DNA of 6,896 nucleotides from an uncultured Lachnospiraceae bacterium (GTDB lineage Bacteria > Bacillota > Clostridia > Lachnospirales > Lachnospiraceae), in the NCBI GenBank assembly GCA_947628025.1, contig CANQYH010000168.1, forward strand, positions 1 through 6,896, written 5' to 3'. Made by a program: the position numbers and the translations under genes. The notes below the pieces were generated by a model. The model was not told the DNA's origin. It saw only the letters and a program-made list of their open reading frames with translations, and did not search any database. This document shows positions 5,102 to 6,896 of the stretch, piece after piece (positions within the stretch are counted from its first letter, which is position 1; each line of letters begins with the position of its first letter).

Positions 5102-5907
5102 CAGATCCAACCTCCATCCAGACCTATGACCTGTCCGGTCAGATAGGCGTTCGCTTGTGAAAGCTGCCAGACCAGTTCGGCCGCCTCCTCCGCCTGCCCC
5201 AGGCGTCCGGCGGGGATCTGGTCCGTCAGATCCTCCAGTTCCTCTTCATTTAAAAAATGATTCATCTCCGTGTCGATTGCGCCGCAGGCCACCGCGTTGA
5301 CCTGGATCCCGCTGGGGGCCAGCTCTTTCGCCAACGCTTTCGTCAGCGCGTTCAGCCCGCCTTTGGACGCGGAATAAGCCGCTTCGCAGGACGCGCCCGC
5401 ACAGCCCCAGACCGAGGAGATCTGGATGATCTTCCCGCTCTTCCGGGAAACCATGCCGGGGATCGCCAGCTTGCAAAGGTGAAACGCCGAGGTCAGGTTC
5501 GTGCGGATCACGCGGTCCCATTCCTCGCAGGTCATGTCCTGCAGCAGGCCGATGTAGGAGATTCCGGCGTTGTTGACCAGTATATCGGGCGTGCCGAAAC
5601 GTTTTGTGACCATGCCGAAAAATTCCCGGCAGCAGTCCATATCGCCCATGTCGCCGGTATAGGCGAGGCAGGCCGGGGGTATGTTTTCGCGGACTGCTGC
5701 GAAACCGGAAGCTGCGTCTGGCAAAGGCCCGGACGTCCGGCTCTCCCGCGCCCAGAGATCTTCGATCTCCGCTTTCGTCTCTTCCAGCCGCCGCGTATTC
5801 CTGAGACAGCTGATAGCCACGTTATAATGTTCTTTTGCGAATCGCAGGGCGACGGCTTTCCCGATCCCCCGGGATGCGCCGGTCACCAGCACAGTCCCTC
5901 CCGCCAT
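5101..5907 (-). CDS. Short-chain dehydrogenase/reductase, FabG-like
   Basis: A 268-residue NAD(P)-dependent oxidoreductase of the classical SDR family. The cofactor-binding motif TGASRGIG lies at 9-16, NNAG at 112-115, and the catalytic tetrad Asn137, Ser165, Tyr178 and Lys182 (YSASK) is complete. The end GLDGGWI matches the FabG-type C-terminus. It is about 20 residues longer than typical FabG (~247); the extra length lies at about 50-80 (WARESRTSGPLPDAASG region), between the first helices and the TGDMGD strand, where most FabG proteins have a short loop. Ser33 and nearby Arg36 suggest NADPH preference, as inference. The start ATG has GGAGG 10 bases upstream. It leads a two-gene operon with the phospholipase-like gene. 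Being alone, without acyl carrier protein or other fatty-acid genes, it may not be the housekeeping 3-oxoacyl-ACP reductase, so no symbol is given. Confidence 0.9.
   Translation of the reverse strand: MAGGTVLVTGASRGIGKAVALRFAKEHYNVAISCLRNTRRLEETKAEIEDLWARESRTSGPLPDAASGFAAVRENIPPACLAYTGDMGDMDCCREFFGMVTKRFGTPDILVNNAGISYIGLLQDMTCEEWDRVIRTNLTSAFHLCKLAIPGMVSRKSGKIIQISSVWGCAGASCEAAYSASKGGLNALTKALAKELAPSGIQVNAVACGAIDTEMNHFLNEEELEDLTDQIPAGRLGQAEEAAELVWQLSQANAYLTGQVIGLDGGWI
5111..5115 (-). promoter_or_regulatory. Ribosome binding site for the phospholipase-like gene, inside the reductase coding end
   Basis: GGAGG (complement of 5111-5115) forms part of the codons for the reductase's terminal Gly-Gly and lies 9 bases before ATG 5101. 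Together with the TGATG overlap it indicates translational coupling. Confidence 0.65.
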
Positions 5908-6052
5908 AGCGCGGCGTCCTCCTGTCCGGCGTTTTCTGCTCTGCCTTTTTCCGAAGCGCCCAAACGCGGCGGAGCTGGAGCTTTGTACGGCCCCTGCGGG
6001 TCCCGTATCCGGCCGCCTGCGCGGGAGCTTCGAAGAGACTCAGAGCATTATT

Positions 6053-6081
6053 ATGATAGCACGCCGGGATGGAAAATGCAA
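6053..6081 (-). promoter_or_regulatory. Predicted promoter of the reductase/phospholipase-like operon
   Basis: On the minus strand: -10 TATCAT (complement of 6053-6058, 5 of 6) with an extended TGC (6059-6061), a 17-bp spacer and a poor -35 TTGCAT (complement of 6076-6081, 3 of 6). It has the same extended -10 style as the importer promoter. The leader would be about 140 nt, in which I recognise no element. Confidence 0.5.
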
Positions 6082-6196
6082 GAGTTGGCGGACGATCCGG
6101 GGAAGCGGACGGCGGGGCATGGCCGCCGGATATTTTACGGAATGGATATGACGAAGTGAAAAGAACGCGCTTGAGATCTCGTCTGCGTTCTTTTTG
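6064..6196 (+). ncRNA. Candidate small RNA ending at an orphan intrinsic terminator
   Basis: A + strand terminator at 6159-6196 has no credible coding sequence in front of it. A possible promoter lies at 6029-6057: -35 TTCGAA (3 of 6), 17-bp spacer, -10 TATGAT (5 of 6). This would give a transcript of about 130 nt containing a GC-rich hairpin (GGCGG with CCGCC around 6110-6128, flanked by TCCGG and CCGGA). No family is recognised, and the promoter is weak. Alternatives are a relic of a lost gene or a barrier to read-through into trxB. Confidence 0.25.
6159..6196 (+). terminator. Intrinsic terminator, orphan on the + strand
   Basis: A perfect 10-bp stem AAAAGAACGC (6159-6168) with GCGTTCTTTT (6185-6194), and a run of five T at 6191-6195. 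The loop contains the palindrome GAGATCTC (6173-6180). On the minus strand the stem also ends in TTTT, so it could work both ways, but no gene on either strand clearly needs it. Confidence 0.6.
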
Positions 6197-6291
6197 TCTG
6201 CGTATATATGAAACGGGAGCAGACGACGGCGGGCTGCAAGGATCCGGCCGGGGTCGTGCGGAGGATGAAACGTTTCTGCGTCCGCGCCCCC

Positions 6292-6320
6292 TTGCGCGGC
6301 AGGAGGCTTTATGGTAGAAT
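6292..6320 (+). promoter_or_regulatory. Predicted promoter of trxB
   Basis: -35 TTGCGC (6292-6297, 3 of 6), 17-bp spacer, -10 TAGAAT (6315-6320, 5 of 6) with an extended TGG just upstream. The transcript would start near 6327, about 50 nt before the gene. A palindrome, GAAACGTTTC (6267-6276), lies 15 bases upstream of the -35 element. Confidence 0.55.
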
Positions 6321-6377
6321 CAGGGAAATGGACGCAGGGATGAGGCTGTCCGTTATCTGACAGAGAGGAGACGAATC

Positions 6378-6896
6378 ATGGATAAATTATACGATCTGAT
6401 CATCATCGGCTCCGGGCCCGCGGGGCTGGCGGCGGGCATTTACGCGGAGCGGGCCAGGCTGGATACGCTGGTCATCGAAAAGGAATACGTGAGCGGCGGC
6501 CAGGTGATCAATACCTACGAGGTGGACAATTATCCGGGACTGCCGGGTATCAACGGCTTCGATATGGCTGAGAAATTTCGGGAACACGCGGAGAAGCTGG
6601 GCGTGCATTTCGTCGTGGACCGTGCGGAGCGCGTCGAACGCCAGGCGGACCGGAACCTGGTGGTTTGCGAGGAACAGGCCTACGAGGCAAAGACGCTGAT
6701 CCTGGCGACCGGCGCGGCCCATCGGAAGCTGGGTGTGCCGGGAGAGGACGAGCTGGCCGGCATGGGCGTGTCCTACTGCGCTACCTGCGACGGGGCTTTC
6801 TTCCGCCAGAAAGACGTGGCCGTGGTGGGCGGCGGCGACGTGGCGGTCGAGGACGCGATCTTCCTGGCCCGGATGTGCCGGAAAGTCTACGTGATC
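6378..6896 (+). CDS. trxB: Thioredoxin reductase, N-terminal 173 residues (3' partial)
   Basis: A FAD- and NADPH-dependent cytosolic enzyme that reduces thioredoxin. Visible motifs: FAD-binding GSGPAGLAAGIYAERA (11-26, GxGxxG), GGQVINTYEVDNYPG (40-54), the second FAD-contact segment LILATGA (107-113), the redox-active CATC at 134-137 followed by DGAFF, and the start of the NADPH-binding motif VGGGDVAVEDA (150-160). About 310 residues are usual, so a little over half is present; the frame is open at the window end. The ATG has GAGGAG 7 bases before it. No thioredoxin gene lies upstream; one could follow downstream. The CxxC with DGAFF separates it from ferredoxin-NADP reductases of similar fold that lack the cysteines. 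The NADPH-specificity residues are beyond the window. Confidence 0.95.
   Translation, partial: MDKLYDLIIIGSGPAGLAAGIYAERARLDTLVIEKEYVSGGQVINTYEVDNYPGLPGINGFDMAEKFREHAEKLGVHFVVDRAERVERQADRNLVVCEEQAYEAKTLILATGAAHRKLGVPGEDELAGMGVSYCATCDGAFFRQKDVAVVGGGDVAVEDAIFLARMCRKVYVI

Noticed and set aside
4316..5146. 276-residue + strand open frame
   Set aside because: Antisense to the phospholipase-like gene, which has conserved zinc ligands, a ribosome binding site and a coupled start.
5257..6159. 300-residue + strand open frame ending just before the orphan terminator
   Set aside because: Its position before the terminator is tempting, but most of it is antisense to the SDR gene with its complete catalytic tetrad, and the product shows no domain and no good start.
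6069..6317. 82-codon + strand open frame before trxB
   Set aside because: It reads through the hairpin terminator and the trxB promoter, has no ribosome binding site and an Arg/Gly-rich random-looking product.

Overview
The window reads as chromosomal DNA from a GC-rich member of the Clostridia, probably Lachnospiraceae-like. This is inferred from a threonine/alanine/glutamate-rich lipoprotein linker, AGGAGG-type ribosome binding sites, extended -10 (TGnTATnnT) promoters and a clostridial-looking thioredoxin reductase. No species is claimed. I see no tRNA, rRNA, CRISPR array, insertion sequence or phage gene.

Layout. (1) 1-326 (+): the 3' end of an ABC-F ATPase. (2) 571-3128 (-): a three-gene ABC importer operon. 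It encodes a lipoprotein binding protein, a permease and an ATPase, and ends at a hairpin/U-tract terminator at 326-390. Its promoter lies near 3289-3318, and its ~150-nt leader carries two imperfect copies of a structured repeat. (3) 3647-4219 (+): a beta-class carbonic anhydrase, divergent from the importer. (4) 4298-5907 (-): a two-gene operon in which a FabG-like short-chain reductase is coupled by a one-base stop/start overlap to a zinc-dependent phospholipase C-family protein. It ends at a terminator at 4218-4276. (5) 5908-6377: an intergenic region with a promoter for the reductase operon, an unexplained + strand intrinsic terminator (possible small RNA), and a promoter for the next gene. 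(6) 6378-6896 (+): the 5' part of thioredoxin reductase (trxB), cut by the window end.

How the parts work together. The importer genes form a complete nitrate/sulfonate/taurine-type uptake system, but its substrate cannot be read from the sequence. The divergent carbonic anhydrase could suggest a link with bicarbonate or CO2 handling, but only by position. The reductase and phospholipase-like protein appear translationally coupled and may act together on a lipid-related substrate. ABC-F and TrxB look like housekeeping or stress genes.

The coding content is mostly ordinary. The signals most worth a second look are non-coding: the tandem repeated leader of the importer operon, with a possible pairing to its ribosome binding site, and the orphan terminator/candidate small RNA at about 6064-6196.
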